DNA of 64,000 nt from Limosilactobacillus coleohominis 101-4-CHN (GCF_000161935.1 NZ_GG698802.1:382594-446593); one strand, 5' to 3'. Counted from the stretch's first letter, positions 1 through 9,610 are shown. Numbers and translations are program-made. The notes: a model not told the origin generated them from the sequence alone.

Positions 1-994
1 GACGTGCTCCATCGACAATCCATGACCGCTGACGCAACCATGCATTAATCGTTCGCCGTTGGCTGGTAATAATTTGCTCTGCCGGTAAGGGATCAGGTAA
101 ATCAAATAAACGGAATGGTGCAATGGTAGTTGTTAATACTTTGCTTTGTCGAGCACGACAAATGGCAGCCAGTTCTTGATATCCGCTGATAATTTCTTGA
201 GGGGTTACGTTTTGTTCTGCCATCGTTTTGCTATAAAACGGCAAAATCAGATCGTTTGTCCCGATGATAGCAATGGTCATATTAGGCCGCAACGTTGATT
301 TCTGAAGACGTTTTAAAAGGCTGCGCCCAAAAGTTTCATATAATGGTTCTTCCATTGGTGCATCATGACAGAGCTGATTACCAGAAATCCCAGTTTGCAA
401 CCAACAAAGTTGATTTGGATTAGATTGATTGAAATTACGAATCAGTTCGGCGACCACCATCCCGCTTTCAACTAGTGAGTCACCGGTAATCTCAACGTAT
501 ACAGGGTTAATTGACGAGGATACCTCCAAGCTTTCTAAACTGAACCACCCTTTGCGGTTCCGCCATCGCTCCGTGAGCGGCGGAATGAAATCACTCTGCC
601 GTGAAAGGGCCGCATTGGTAAGCATTGTTTGATAAGTCGAAGCAAAATCAACATACTCCTGAGGATGATTTGCAATCATCTTAATGTAGACAGGTTGACC
701 AACCTTGATTGGAAATGTTACTGGATCCGTCCGAATGACACTATGTTCTGGAATTATAATTTGCGGTTGATAATGAGAGGTTATTTGTTGCGCAGCTGTA
801 AAATGCGGTGTGCTTGCCACCTGCACGTCGTCAAATAATAACACGTGCCGACCAAAGCGATTAGTTAATTTCAGGCGCATTTGGTTCCCACTAATTGTCG
901 GCGTTACCTTAACCACTTGGCATAATTCATCATAATGAAACGGCAATGCACTCATATCATGTGTTGCTTGATAATGACTTGGCACCCACTGCAT
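1..994 (-). CDS. SGNH/GDSL-family esterase or lipase, 3' end outside window
   Basis: Reading from the ATG at 994 gives about 331 codons with no stop before the window edge, so the C-terminus is missing. A GGAGGGG ribosome site lies just upstream. The first ~150 residues look like a beta-rich N-terminal domain. The SGNH core follows: block I Gly-Asp-Ser-Leu at residues 171-174 (nucleophile Ser173), block II Gly-Asn at 205-206, block III Gly-Thr-Asn-Asp at 245-248. The catalytic Asp-x-x-His block should lie beyond the edge. There is no signal peptide, so a cytoplasmic esterase or deacetylase acting on carbohydrate esters is likely. The substrate cannot be told. Confidence 0.8.
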   Translation of the reverse strand, partial: MQWVPSHYQATHDMSALPFHYDELCQVVKVTPTISGNQMRLKLTNRFGRHVLLFDDVQVASTPHFTAAQQITSHYQPQIIIPEHSVIRTDPVTFPIKVGQPVYIKMIANHPQEYVDFASTYQTMLTNAALSRQSDFIPPLTERWRNRKGWFSLESLEVSSSINPVYVEITGDSLVESGMVVAELIRNFNQSNPNQLCWLQTGISGNQLCHDAPMEEPLYETFGRSLLKRLQKSTLRPNMTIAIIGTNDLILPFYSKTMAEQNVTPQEIISGYQELAAICRARQSKVLTTTIAPFRLFDLPDPLPAEQIITSQRRTINAWLRQRSWIVDGAR

Positions 995-1023
995 TCCTCA
1001 CCCCTCCATTCATTATTACATCA

Positions 1024-1064
1024 ATGGGCTCCAGTGTTTGGCAAAACCAAATTCTAGAGCCCAT
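1024..1064. repeat. Intergenic hairpin, short member of the GGGCTCCAG repeat family
   Basis: Imperfect inverted repeat with 11-nt arms (ATGGGCTCCAG / CTAGAGCCCAT) and an inner TTGG/CCAA stem, sitting between the lplA stop and the GDSL gene. It shares the GGGCTCCAGTG arm with the hairpins at 19636-19673 and 22671-22707. No T-run follows it on the minus strand, so it is not a classic terminator, though it could stop or stabilise the pdh-lplA transcript end. Confidence 0.6.
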
Positions 1065-1074
1065 GAGTTTATTA

Positions 1075-2094
1075 TTAATGCTGTTCAGCAATTAAATCAA
1101 TCACATCCGCTTGGGGAATTCCCATAAAGTACTTGTTTAAATCAAACTGGTTTAACGCTGCTCGGATAGCTGCGGGTTCATACCGCAAGCCTTTGATTGC
1201 CGCTTCCAAATCTTGGACATTGGCAGTCCCAAAGAAATCACCATAAATTTTTAGGTTTTTAACTAAACCATCTTCAATTAAGAAGCGGGCATCAATCGTA
1301 CCACTCGTAAAGTGGTGTCGTTTCTTAACCGTAAATTCAGGTGATTTACCATAGACCCAATCCCAATTTTTATACAATTGCTTTTCAATTTTATCAATTG
1401 CAGCGTTATCTTCGGTGGTCAAATGATATTCATTTTTCTGAGCCGCTTTTAAGGTATCGGTATGGTAAATGTGCTTAATTAATTCATCCCGAAATTCCAT
1501 TGTCGTTAAATCCTGATATTCCGGTTTCAGATACTGCATGATATTGGTAACTCGTGAACGAACGGACTTAATGCCCTTCGAAGCAATTTTATCCTTTGGC
1601 ACCCGGAGTGCATGCGCAACCAAATCAGTATTTACGTTGTACATTAAGGTTCCGTGAGAGAACGTTTTCCCACCACGGGTATACATCGCGTTACCAGAGA
1701 ATTTTTTACCGTCCACCACGATGTCATTACGACCCGTGACTTCAGCTCCGGTACACCCCATTTCATGCAAGGCGTCGACAACTGGTTTAACGAGGTCTTT
1801 AAAATCACCAAACCGAATTTCATCCGCTGGTACCACAAAACTAAAACATAGATTACCAAGGTCTTGGTACATTGCTCCCCCACCGGAAAGCCGCCTGGTA
1901 ACCGTTACCCCATGTTCCTCACAATATTGTTGATTGATTTCTTCGAGGGTATTTTGATTCCGCCCAACAATAATACAATCTTGCTCGATGTAGAACAACA
2001 TAAATGGTGGCTTAATTCGGTCACTATTCATTAAATATTGTTCAGTAGCTAGATTACGACGAATGTCATGACTTTTCATTGCTAAATATTGCAT
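1075..2094 (-). CDS. lplA: Lipoate-protein ligase A
   Basis: Attaches scavenged lipoate, through lipoyl-AMP, to the lipoyl-domain lysines of 2-oxoacid dehydrogenases. The 339 residues are the normal length for the two-domain Gram-positive form. The BPL/LplA fold shows the RRLSGGGAMYQDLGN signature at 67-81, the lipoate/ATP-binding lysine region KFSGNA at 131-136, and HGTL at 147-150. The last ~80 residues form the accessory C-terminal domain. It is the last gene of the pdh operon, 24 bp after pdhD, so its substrate is very probably PdhC encoded two genes upstream. The start at 2094 is preceded only by a weak purine-rich site, so coupling to pdhD is likely. Confidence 0.95.
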   Translation of the reverse strand: MQYLAMKSHDIRRNLATEQYLMNSDRIKPPFMLFYIEQDCIIVGRNQNTLEEINQQYCEEHGVTVTRRLSGGGAMYQDLGNLCFSFVVPADEIRFGDFKDLVKPVVDALHEMGCTGAEVTGRNDIVVDGKKFSGNAMYTRGGKTFSHGTLMYNVNTDLVAHALRVPKDKIASKGIKSVRSRVTNIMQYLKPEYQDLTTMEFRDELIKHIYHTDTLKAAQKNEYHLTTEDNAAIDKIEKQLYKNWDWVYGKSPEFTVKKRHHFTSGTIDARFLIEDGLVKNLKIYGDFFGTANVQDLEAAIKGLRYEPAAIRAALNQFDLNKYFMGIPQADVIDLIAEQH

Positions 2095-2118
2095 TACTTT
2101 AATTCTCTTTCCATTGTA

Positions 2119-3525
2119 TTAAATATTCGTTGGCATCCCAAGACCAACATCAGCACTATCCATAATTGCTTCAGAAAGTGACGGGTGGGGATGGACAGTT
2201 AAAGCCACATCTTCAACCGTTGCACCAGATTCAATCGCTAGTGTAAGTTCACTAATCAAATCAGAGGCATCCGCACCGACAATTTGAGCACCCACGATTT
2301 GTGACTGGTCTTTGGTAAAGACGAGTCGAACAAAACCATCTGGCGCGTGCATAGAAACTGCCCGGCCATTAGCAGAGAATGGGAACTTTGCTGATTTAAC
2401 ATCCAAGCCCTGATCCTTAGCTTCGGCAACGGTCAATCCAGTCGTCGCAATTTCTGGATCAACATAGCAAACCGCCGGCATTGCTCGATAATCAACCACT
2501 GACTTTTGACCGGCGATTGCTTCAGCCGCAACCTTGCCTTCATAACTAGCCTTATGCGCAAGTGCGGCTCCGGCAACAATATCACCAATCGCATAGATGT
2601 TATTAATGTTGGTCCGTCCTTGGGCATCGACATTAATTAACCCCCGTTGATCAGTTTGAATGCCAACCTGCTCTAAACCGATGTCCTTGGTATTTGGTCG
2701 CCGACCAACTGCAACACAGACATTATCAGCATTAACGGTTTCTTCCTTGTCATTTAAGGTATAGGTTACAGTAACCCCATTGCCATCATCAACCGCTGAT
2801 TTTGCCATGGCATTTGTAACAATGGTGACGCCCCGCTTTTCAAGGTTCGTTTGCGCAATCTTAACAACATCCTTTTCATAATTTCGCAGGATGGCGTCAG
2901 TTCCTTCTAAGATGGTAACGTGGGTCCCAAAGTTGGCATATGCTGATGCTAATTCACAACCGATATAGCCACCACCAATGATTACTAACTCTTTTGGCTG
3001 TTGTTGAAGCTCTAACAAACCTGTCGAATCAATCACCCGGCCGTTAAACTTAAATCCTGGAATTTCGATTGGATGGCTGCCTGTCGCGATAATTAAGTTC
3101 TTGAAGGTATAGGTTTGTGCACTATCACCCTTCATGACCCGTAAACTATGTTGATCTTTCAAAAAGGCCCGTCCGTGAATCACGTCAATCTTATTTTTCT
3201 TAAAGAGGTAAGCCACCCCATTGGTCATTCGTTGAACAACTGAACCACGATATCCTTGGACCTTTGACCAATCTAAATCAACATCACTAGCAGCAACTCC
3301 TTCATCTGCGGAATGCAACGTAGTTTGATAATCATGCGAAACTTGGATTAACGCTTTTGAAGGAATACAACCAACCCGTAAGCAAACTCCGCCGAGCTGA
3401 TCATTTTCTTCAATTACTGTTACCTTTTGGCCTAACTCGGCAGCATGAACCGCAGCAACGTAACCACCAGGACCAGAACCAATCACAACAGTATCTAAAT
3501 CAATTGGAAAATCACCTACAACCAT
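2119..3525 (-). CDS. pdhD: Dihydrolipoamide dehydrogenase (E3 of pyruvate dehydrogenase)
   Basis: Flavoprotein that reoxidises dihydrolipoamide on E2 and reduces NAD+. The 468 residues have the usual length. The FAD-binding GSGPGG is at 16-21. The redox-active disulfide is Cys48/Cys53 in GGVCLRVGCIPSK, followed by a central NAD-binding GGGYIGCE. The C-terminal dimerisation domain has the catalytic His447-Glu452 in HPHPSLSE. The gene begins 7 bp after the pdhC stop, inside the pdhABCD-lplA operon. Confidence 0.97.
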   Translation of the reverse strand: MVVGDFPIDLDTVVIGSGPGGYVAAVHAAELGQKVTVIEENDQLGGVCLRVGCIPSKALIQVSHDYQTTLHSADEGVAASDVDLDWSKVQGYRGSVVQRMTNGVAYLFKKNKIDVIHGRAFLKDQHSLRVMKGDSAQTYTFKNLIIATGSHPIEIPGFKFNGRVIDSTGLLELQQQPKELVIIGGGYIGCELASAYANFGTHVTILEGTDAILRNYEKDVVKIAQTNLEKRGVTIVTNAMAKSAVDDGNGVTVTYTLNDKEETVNADNVCVAVGRRPNTKDIGLEQVGIQTDQRGLINVDAQGRTNINNIYAIGDIVAGAALAHKASYEGKVAAEAIAGQKSVVDYRAMPAVCYVDPEIATTGLTVAEAKDQGLDVKSAKFPFSANGRAVSMHAPDGFVRLVFTKDQSQIVGAQIVGADASDLISELTLAIESGATVEDVALTVHPHPSLSEAIMDSADVGLGMPTNI

Positions 3526-3532
3526 TATTCAA

Positions 3533-5125
3533 TCATCCTTCCATTAACAGTAATTCTGGATCTACTAATAATTCCTTTAACCGGTTCATTGCCCGTTGTG
3601 CAGTTCCACCATGAATGATGCGATGATCAACAGCCAGTGAAAGTTTAAGCACTTTAGCAATCTTAACCTGATTATTTTCGACAATTGGTTCTGGAGAAAT
3701 CTTCCCCATGCCTAAAATCGCTACTTCAGGCCAATTAATCAATGGGGTAAAGAAGCCACCACCAATAGAGCCAATATTCGTAATTGACATTCCGGTGTGT
3801 CCCATGTCATCGGCACTTAACTTACCATCCTTGGCCTTTGCGGTATTCGCCGAAATTTGCCTGGCGATCGCAAATAAGCTGCGTGAATCAGCATGCTTAA
3901 CATTTGGTACAAACAGGCCACGATCAGTATCCGTAGCAATTCCCACATTGATGTAGTCACGGTAGTTAATAGCGTGATTATCCATGTCAACAGTAGCGTT
4001 AAAGACTGGGAATTCCTTCATAATTACCGCTAATGCCTTGGTCATATAAGCCATGAAGGTTAAATGAACACCATGTTCCTTCGCCAATTCCTTATATTTC
4101 TTACGGTGATCCCAGAGCTTATCCACATTAACTTCATCAAAGAGATGAATCATTGGAATTTCTGATGACGACTTAATCATTGCCTTCGCCGTTGCTTTCC
4201 GCACTGGTGTCATCTTCTCAGCGTGCGTTGGCCATGCGCTATCCGCACTTACCGGAGCAGGTTTAGCTGATGCTGTTTCATTGGAAGTGGTTGACGCGAC
4301 AGTATCTGATGATGGCGCCTTCATGAATGCTTCAACATCACTCTTCAAGATTTGACCATGACGACCAGTTCCCTTGACAGCCGTCAATTGAACGTCATTA
4401 TCACGGGCAAACTTACGAACTGCAGGCATTGCCAAAACCGGTACAGAGTGGTCAGCTTGAGCAGGAGCAGTTTGATTAGTATCGTTCGTTGAAGCAGCAT
4501 GAGGCTGCGGAGCTGAAGTACTTGTAGTATCTGAACCACTAACGTTGCCCAACCCTTTAGCTACCGAAAGCTTAACGAGTGGTTGACCAACTTCGGCTGT
4601 CTCATCTGGTTGAACCAAAATTTCCAGCACCGTTCCGTCAACGGGTGATGGTAATTCTTCGACAGATTTATCGTTTTCGATTTGAACGAGATCATCGTCC
4701 TTTTTTATGGTATCGCCAACTTTGACATGCCACTCACCGACAGTTCCTTCAGCCATGCCTTCACCAATATCCGGTAGTTTAAATTCATAAATGTCCTGAC
4801 CAGCGGCACTATTATCATCTTGCTTGGGGGCTGCAGGTTTTGTAGCTGGCGTTGCCGTTGCATCAACATTACCGAGTCCATCAGCAACCGTCATTTCTAC
4901 TAATGGTTGACCAACTTCAGCAGTCTCATCTGCTGGGACAAGAATCTTATCAATCGTTCCATCCACGGGTGACGGCAGTTCTTCGACGGACTTATCATTT
5001 TCAATTTGAACGAGATCATCGTCCTTTTTAATGGTATCGCCCTCTTGGACATGCCATTCACCGACAGTCCCTTCAGCCATTCCTTCACCAATGTCTGGCA
5101 ATTTAAATTGGTATTTCTCACTCAT
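3533..5125 (-). CDS. pdhC: Dihydrolipoamide acetyltransferase (E2 of pyruvate dehydrogenase), two lipoyl domains
   Basis: Core of the PDH complex, transferring acetyl from lipoyl to CoA. Order: lipoyl domain 1 (about 3-79, Lys45 in ENDKSVEE), an Ala/Pro/Thr linker, lipoyl domain 2 (about 113-188, Lys153 in the same motif), a second linker, a peripheral-subunit-binding domain (about 230-268), and the acyltransferase domain (about 300-530). The two lipoyl domains are nearly identical in protein and very similar in DNA, so this looks like a fairly recent internal duplication. The C-terminal active-site motif reads DHRIIHGG (500-507): His501 is kept, but the usual Asp of HxxxDG is His505. It lies between pdhB and pdhD with short gaps. 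Confidence 0.96.
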   Translation of the reverse strand: MSEKYQFKLPDIGEGMAEGTVGEWHVQEGDTIKKDDDLVQIENDKSVEELPSPVDGTIDKILVPADETAEVGQPLVEMTVADGLGNVDATATPATKPAAPKQDDNSAAGQDIYEFKLPDIGEGMAEGTVGEWHVKVGDTIKKDDDLVQIENDKSVEELPSPVDGTVLEILVQPDETAEVGQPLVKLSVAKGLGNVSGSDTTSTSAPQPHAASTNDTNQTAPAQADHSVPVLAMPAVRKFARDNDVQLTAVKGTGRHGQILKSDVEAFMKAPSSDTVASTTSNETASAKPAPVSADSAWPTHAEKMTPVRKATAKAMIKSSSEIPMIHLFDEVNVDKLWDHRKKYKELAKEHGVHLTFMAYMTKALAVIMKEFPVFNATVDMDNHAINYRDYINVGIATDTDRGLFVPNVKHADSRSLFAIARQISANTAKAKDGKLSADDMGHTGMSITNIGSIGGGFFTPLINWPEVAILGMGKISPEPIVENNQVKIAKVLKLSLAVDHRIIHGGTAQRAMNRLKELLVDPELLLMEG

Positions 5126-5140
5126 TCTTTGTTCACCTCA

Positions 5141-6118
5141 TTAAAAATTAACGGTTTCTTTAACGGCATCAACAATGTCTTGCGTATTTGGCAACCATGC
5201 CGTTTCACCTTGACTAAATGGATATGGCGTATCTGGCGCTGCCACCCGTTTAATTGGGGCATCCAGTGATAAAATCCCCTTTTCCGCAATTAGGGCAGCT
5301 ACTTGAGCACTAACGCCAGCTTGACGTTGCGCTTCTTGAACCAGAACCGCCTTACCAGTCTTTTTCACGGAGGCAAGAATTGTGTCTTCATCTAATGGGG
5401 CAATCGTTCGCAAATCGACAACTTCCGCATTAATGCCCTCCTTAGCCAGTTGATCGGCAGCCTTAAGACTCGCTTGAACCATGTAACCATAAGTGATAAT
5501 TGAAACATCGGTTCCTTCCCGCTTTACGGCCGCTTGATCCAGCGGTACTGTATAGGCATCCTCTGGAACTTCTTCCTTTACAGAACGGTATAACTTCATG
5601 TGTTCCAAGAAAATAACCGGATCGTCAGAACGAATGGAAGAAATCAAAAGTCCTTTGGCATCATATGGGCCACTTGGAACAACCACTCGTAATCCTGGAA
5701 CTTGTGCAACCAACCCTTCAAAACTGTCAGAATGCAGTTCTGGAGTGTGTACACCACCACCAAATGGTGTTCGAATCGTGACTGGGTACTTCCTTGATCC
5801 GCCCATTCGGAACCGTTCACGAGCTAATTGTCCAGCAATTTGATCAAATGCTTCAAAAACAAAGCCCATAAATTGAATTTCCGGAACGGGACGGAAGCCT
5901 TGCATTGCCAAACCATTGGCTAACCCAATGATGCCGGATTCAGCTAACGGCGTATCATAAACCCGATCTTTTCCATACTTTGCTTGCAAGCCATCGGTAG
6001 CTCTGAAGACACCACCATTTTTACCAACATCTTCACCAAAAATTTGCACCTGATCATCATGGGCCAATTCTTCATCTAGGGCGTTGGTAATTGCTTTAAT
6101 CATTGTTAATTTAGCCAT
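5141..6118 (-). CDS. pdhB: Pyruvate dehydrogenase E1 component, beta subunit
   Basis: Pairs with PdhA to decarboxylate pyruvate with thiamine diphosphate and acetylate lipoyl-E2. The 325 residues match the family length: an N-terminal pyrimidine-binding transketolase domain ([15 protein letters not shown], then the TPL-type loop [12 protein letters not shown]) and a C-terminal transketolase domain ([22 protein letters not shown]). The start lies 2 bp after the pdhA stop, so translation is probably coupled. Confidence 0.96.
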   Translation of the reverse strand: MAKLTMIKAITNALDEELAHDDQVQIFGEDVGKNGGVFRATDGLQAKYGKDRVYDTPLAESGIIGLANGLAMQGFRPVPEIQFMGFVFEAFDQIAGQLARERFRMGGSRKYPVTIRTPFGGGVHTPELHSDSFEGLVAQVPGLRVVVPSGPYDAKGLLISSIRSDDPVIFLEHMKLYRSVKEEVPEDAYTVPLDQAAVKREGTDVSIITYGYMVQASLKAADQLAKEGINAEVVDLRTIAPLDEDTILASVKKTGKAVLVQEAQRQAGVSAQVAALIAEKGILSLDAPIKRVAAPDTPYPFSQGETAWLPNTQDIVDAVKETVNF

Positions 6119-6120
6119 GA

Positions 6121-7212
6121 TTACTTGCCCTCCTTTGCTGTATATTCATCAATTTGTTTTTGAATTGCTGGTGGTGTTTCCACAAATTCATTCTTAAGGT
6201 ATTCAGTTACTGATTCCGCTGGTTGAGATTCAACTTCATGAATGGCGTCATCAATTTCTGCTTCAACTTCTTTTTCGTAGGCTGTTTCTTGTTCTTCACT
6301 CCAGATCCCTTTGGCGGTTAGGAATTTCCGCATCCTAGTTAACGGATCCTTAGCATGCCAAGCATCTTCCTCTTCCTTAGTCCGGTAGCGCTTTGGATCA
6401 TCACCTGATAAAGTGTGGGGACCGTACCGATAAGTCAGCGTTTCTAGCATGACTGGGCCATTTCCAGCAACAATGTAGTCACGCGCCTGCTTAGCTGCAG
6501 TATAAACCGCCAGGGCATCCATTCCGTCAACAACCACACCAGGAATACCAACAGCCACCGCTTTTTGTGCCAAAACTGGCGCAGCCGTTTGCAATTCCCG
6601 TGGTACAGAAATTGCATAAAGGTTATTTTGAACTATGAAGAGGGCTGGGGCTTTGAATGCGCCCGCAAAGTTCATTCCTTCGTAGAAGTCACCTTGCGAA
6701 GTTCCACCATCACCAGTATAGGTATAAGCAAACGCCTTGCTGCCCTTCTTCTTTAAGCCAAGCGCGACTCCAGCAGTTTGTACATACTGGGCACCAATAA
6801 TAATTTGTGGCGGCATCGCATTCAAATCTGCCTCATACTTATTACCATTAACCATGCCTTTGGACCACATAAAGGCCTTGGCAAGTGGCAAACCATGTTT
6901 AACTAGTTCCGGAACATCACGATAACCACCGAGCAGGTAATCATCCTTCGTCATGGCGTAGTTGGAAGCCATCTGACTAGCCTCTTCACCAGCAGTGGGT
7001 GCAAAGAAGCCAAGTCGCCCTTGGCGGTTAAGCTTGGTCGTCCGGTCATCAACAATCCGTGACCAGATCATTTGTTTAAATAGGTCTACCAGTTGATCAT
7101 CCGTTAAATCAGACATCATATCCTGGTTCACAACTTCCCCGTTTTCGTTCAACACCTGCAGTGTTTGGTATTGTGGGGTGTGCTTTAATTTTTCAAAATC
7201 TAATTGAACCAT
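6121..7212 (-). CDS. pdhA: Pyruvate dehydrogenase E1 component, alpha subunit
   Basis: First gene of the operon. The 363 residues carry the thiamine-diphosphate motif GDG at 167-169 ending in Asn-Asn at 196-197, and the phosphorylation-loop-like segment [18 protein letters not shown] typical of heterodimeric E1-alpha. It heads pdhA-pdhB-pdhC-pdhD-lplA, a complete route from pyruvate to acetyl-CoA. A cre box lies 32-45 bp upstream, just downstream of the predicted -10, so repression by CcpA on preferred sugars is expected. Confidence 0.96.
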   Translation of the reverse strand: MVQLDFEKLKHTPQYQTLQVLNENGEVVNQDMMSDLTDDQLVDLFKQMIWSRIVDDRTTKLNRQGRLGFFAPTAGEEASQMASNYAMTKDDYLLGGYRDVPELVKHGLPLAKAFMWSKGMVNGNKYEADLNAMPPQIIIGAQYVQTAGVALGLKKKGSKAFAYTYTGDGGTSQGDFYEGMNFAGAFKAPALFIVQNNLYAISVPRELQTAAPVLAQKAVAVGIPGVVVDGMDALAVYTAAKQARDYIVAGNGPVMLETLTYRYGPHTLSGDDPKRYRTKEEEDAWHAKDPLTRMRKFLTAKGIWSEEQETAYEKEVEAEIDDAIHEVESQPAESVTEYLKNEFVETPPAIQKQIDEYTAKEGK

Positions 7213-7243
7213 TTGTTTGCACTTCCTTAATAATTGTCTAAGT

Positions 7244-7257
7244 TGATAACGCTTACA
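7244..7257. promoter_or_regulatory. cre box (CcpA operator) for the pdh operon
   Basis: The minus strand reads TGTAAGCGTTATCA, which fits the TGWAANCGNTNWCA consensus at every defined position. It lies between the -10 box and the pdhA start, at about +7 to +20 of the expected transcript. That position usually gives roadblock repression. Confidence 0.8.
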
Positions 7258-7263
7258 TATAGT

Positions 7264-7291
7264 ATTCTACATCTTTTTTTATATTATTCAA
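7264..7291 (-). promoter_or_regulatory. Predicted promoter of the pdh operon
   Basis: On the minus strand, a -35-like TTGAAT (7286-7291) and a -10-like TAGAAT (7264-7269) are 16 bp apart, in an AT-rich stretch. The rest of the 275-bp gap up to the next gene (7292-7440) shows no gene or clear repeat. Confidence 0.55.
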
Positions 7292-7441
7292 TTTTGTGTA
7301 CATTTACACGGTAATTACTATGCACACTACCCGGCTACGTTGTTGTTAAACCAACGAATCCAAGATGAATTTATTTTGTAATTAGCAACTTTGCTCAATT
7401 GTGAACTTCTGGACCAATTGCTGATTTGATTTAACAAAGGA

Positions 7442-7474
7442 TAAAAAAGCGCGGCCTGGAAAACCAGACCGCTT
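7442..7474 (-). terminator. Rho-independent terminator of the EamA transporter gene
   Basis: Minus strand: a GCGGTCTGG / CCAGGCCGC stem with a TTTT loop (one G-U pair), then a run of six T. It lies 14 bp after the transporter stop. Confidence 0.8.
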
Positions 7475-7487
7475 AGATTAGCTTATT

Positions 7488-8438
7488 TTAATAGTGAAAA
7501 TCAGCTTCATCATCATTTAGTTCAGGAGCAACAGCAGTGTTTTCACGCCGACCACGTTGAAGAATGTAGATTGCAACAATCACAATTAAGATTCCGCCTG
7601 CTTCGACCCAGTTCATATTTAAGTGGAAGAAAATAACACTCAAAATACTGGTCGTAATCGGTTGTGCTGCATCCATAATACTAATTACGTCAGATGGAGC
7701 AATTCGCGAAGCATACAGTAACATTCCAAAAGGAATAATGGTCCCAAAGAGCATTACCGTAGCAACTGAAGAAACCAGAGTTACTGTCAAGTGAGGTGGA
7801 TTTGCCCAAAATGGTCGAAAGCAATTGAAGAAGATTCCAGCAATCATCGTTCCCCAACCGAGGACTACTAATGGTGGATTCTTGGCAGCCGCTTTCTTGG
7901 GTAAAACAACATAGAAAGCAGCAGTAATTCCTGAACCGAGTCCCCACATCAAAGAAATAAATGGTACTGCTAAGTGAGAAAAATCTCCCCGGGTGATGCA
8001 AAGGAAGACCCCTAATAATGCCAGAATGAACGCAATCAAATCACTCCGCATTGGCATTTTACGTTGAAAAATGACCGAACCAAGCACGATGAACAACGGT
8101 GAGAGGTACTGCAAAATTGTTGCAGTGGATGCGTTCCCGGTTTGGATTGCGTAGTAGAAGGTCAACAAATTAAACGCTAACCCAAAAATCGCGTAAGTAA
8201 ATACCGAGATCAAACTGGTCCGATCCTTAAAGACGTTGAAAATTTGTCCTCGGTATAAAAAGGCACTAATCATTAGTAAAATCAATCCGGTAAAGAACGT
8301 CCGCGTCGATAGCATCCATGAGGCTGGAATGGCCAGATTTTGTGAAATTAATTGTAGAACCGTTCCTGAAATCCCCCAACTAAACGACGCCATGGCCGCC
8401 CAGAGAATCCCTTTTCTGACTTGGTTATGATTTGTCAA
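7488..8438 (-). CDS. EamA/DMT-superfamily membrane transporter
   Basis: 316 residues with about ten hydrophobic segments arranged as two EamA repeats, as in RhaT/YdcZ-like drug/metabolite exporters. The N-terminal repeat begins GILWAAMASFSWGISGTV; the second begins near residue 155. The hydrophilic tail is acidic. The start is TTG at 8438, chosen because AAGGAG lies 8-9 bp upstream. A perfect palindrome AAGTCA-CT-TGACTT (8487-8500) sits about 50 bp upstream and could be an operator. The substrate cannot be told. It is transcribed alone and has its own terminator. Confidence 0.85.
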   Translation of the reverse strand: MTNHNQVRKGILWAAMASFSWGISGTVLQLISQNLAIPASWMLSTRTFFTGLILLMISAFLYRGQIFNVFKDRTSLISVFTYAIFGLAFNLLTFYYAIQTGNASTATILQYLSPLFIVLGSVIFQRKMPMRSDLIAFILALLGVFLCITRGDFSHLAVPFISLMWGLGSGITAAFYVVLPKKAAAKNPPLVVLGWGTMIAGIFFNCFRPFWANPPHLTVTLVSSVATVMLFGTIIPFGMLLYASRIAPSDVISIMDAAQPITTSILSVIFFHLNMNWVEAGGILIVIVAIYILQRGRRENTAVAPELNDDEADFHY

Positions 8439-8518
8439 TTGTCTTTCTCCTTATTCAATATAAGTAATATCTTATCATGAATTATGAAGTCACTTGACTT
8501 TTTAGCAAAAATACTCAT

Positions 8519-8556
8519 AAAAAAAGCTTTGTCACTAATTTGACAAAGCTTTTTTA
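8519..8556. terminator. Bidirectional terminator after the DUF1002 gene
   Basis: Perfect 14-bp stem (8521-8534 / 8541-8554) with a 6-nt loop and A/T runs on both sides, 20 bp after the stop of the minus-strand gene. Confidence 0.9.
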
Positions 8557-8575
8557 AATAATAATGTTCAATTAC

Positions 8576-9580
8576 TTAATTAAAGAAAGAACGAACCCAG
8601 TTTACCAACCGTTGGAACCAGTTTGAAGCTTGCTGCTCAGCTTGCTTGGCAGAATCACTATTCGCCCACTGCTTAGCTTTATTCATCAAATTGCCGCTTG
8701 AATTTTTAACATTGTTAATTGTGTTAGTGACGTTATTAACGTATGTCTTACTTGAGGAAATCGGTGAATTTTGGAAAGTAACTAGAGAATTAGCAATCTT
8801 ATTTTGTTGGCGCGTTGACGTTTGATCTTCAATTCCCCGCTTTTCCAACGCGTCATTCAACATCTTTTGAATATCCTGTTTAGTGGCTAACTCCCCACTA
8901 TTCTGTTTCTTTTGGGCAATCTGCTTAGAAACATCACCAACGGCGGCCATTAATTTACCAGCATAGTTCTTATCATCCGAATTTGCATCAATAGCTCCTT
9001 GTGTAGCATCCATAACTGAGTTAGCCGCACTGGTGTTTTGAGGATTTAGTTGGTGTCCATCCGCTGCAAATGCTTTGTAAACACCTGTCAATGCCGACTC
9101 GCCAGAAACAGGACGGTTAGCGGTAACATTAATTGTAATATCCGTTACTCCAGCCATTTGTGCAACCATCGCATACTGTTGCGCAGTGACTTTGGTAATG
9201 TTTGACTTACCATTATACTTACGAATATTAACTTTAACACCTGAACCAGGATCAGTCGGCGCAATCGATACTGATGAAATCATCGCGGCATTCGTCGTCG
9301 ATGAATCATTGCCAATATACTGTTGATAATCAGCCGCTGTCGCCGTTAATTTCTTAAAAGACGAATCAACATCCATCGTATCATTTAAGTCACTATAAAC
9401 ACTTTGGGGTGCCCCAGCACCATAAACAACATAAGATGATGAGAGAGTGGATGTATTTGATTGACTACTTGCGCTCACCGATTGCTGGTCAGCCATTACC
9501 GCTTGTGTTGGCAGGCTGGCAATCCCCACCACCGTAGTGGCTAATAACGCTAAGGAAATAATTTTAGTTGTGGTTTTCAT
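8576..9580 (-). CDS. Secreted DUF1002-family protein (YpuA-like)
   Basis: 334 residues. A signal peptide covers about 1-31 (MKTTTKIISLALLATTVVG, likely cleaved after Val-Met-Ala). A Ser/Thr-rich stretch (about 32-50) precedes the DUF1002 core, with the family landmarks VVYGAG, the SSVSIAPTDPGSGVKVNI strand, and TGVYKAFAADG. The C-terminus is amphipathic and aromatic (SNWFQRLVNWVRSFFN), as in Bacillus YpuA, suggesting membrane or wall contact. No LPXTG motif. The biochemical role of the family is not known to me. Start chosen by GGAGGAT upstream. An extended -10 (TGTATAAT-like, 9611-9616) lies ahead, and the gene stands alone before a strong terminator. Confidence 0.8.
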   Translation of the reverse strand: MKTTTKIISLALLATTVVGIASLPTQAVMADQQSVSASSQSNTSTLSSSYVVYGAGAPQSVYSDLNDTMDVDSSFKKLTATAADYQQYIGNDSSTTNAAMISSVSIAPTDPGSGVKVNIRKYNGKSNITKVTAQQYAMVAQMAGVTDITINVTANRPVSGESALTGVYKAFAADGHQLNPQNTSAANSVMDATQGAIDANSDDKNYAGKLMAAVGDVSKQIAQKKQNSGELATKQDIQKMLNDALEKRGIEDQTSTRQQNKIANSLVTFQNSPISSSKTYVNNVTNTINNVKNSSGNLMNKAKQWANSDSAKQAEQQASNWFQRLVNWVRSFFN

Positions 9581-9610
9581 GATTTATCCTCCACATTTTT
9601 TATTAAGCTA

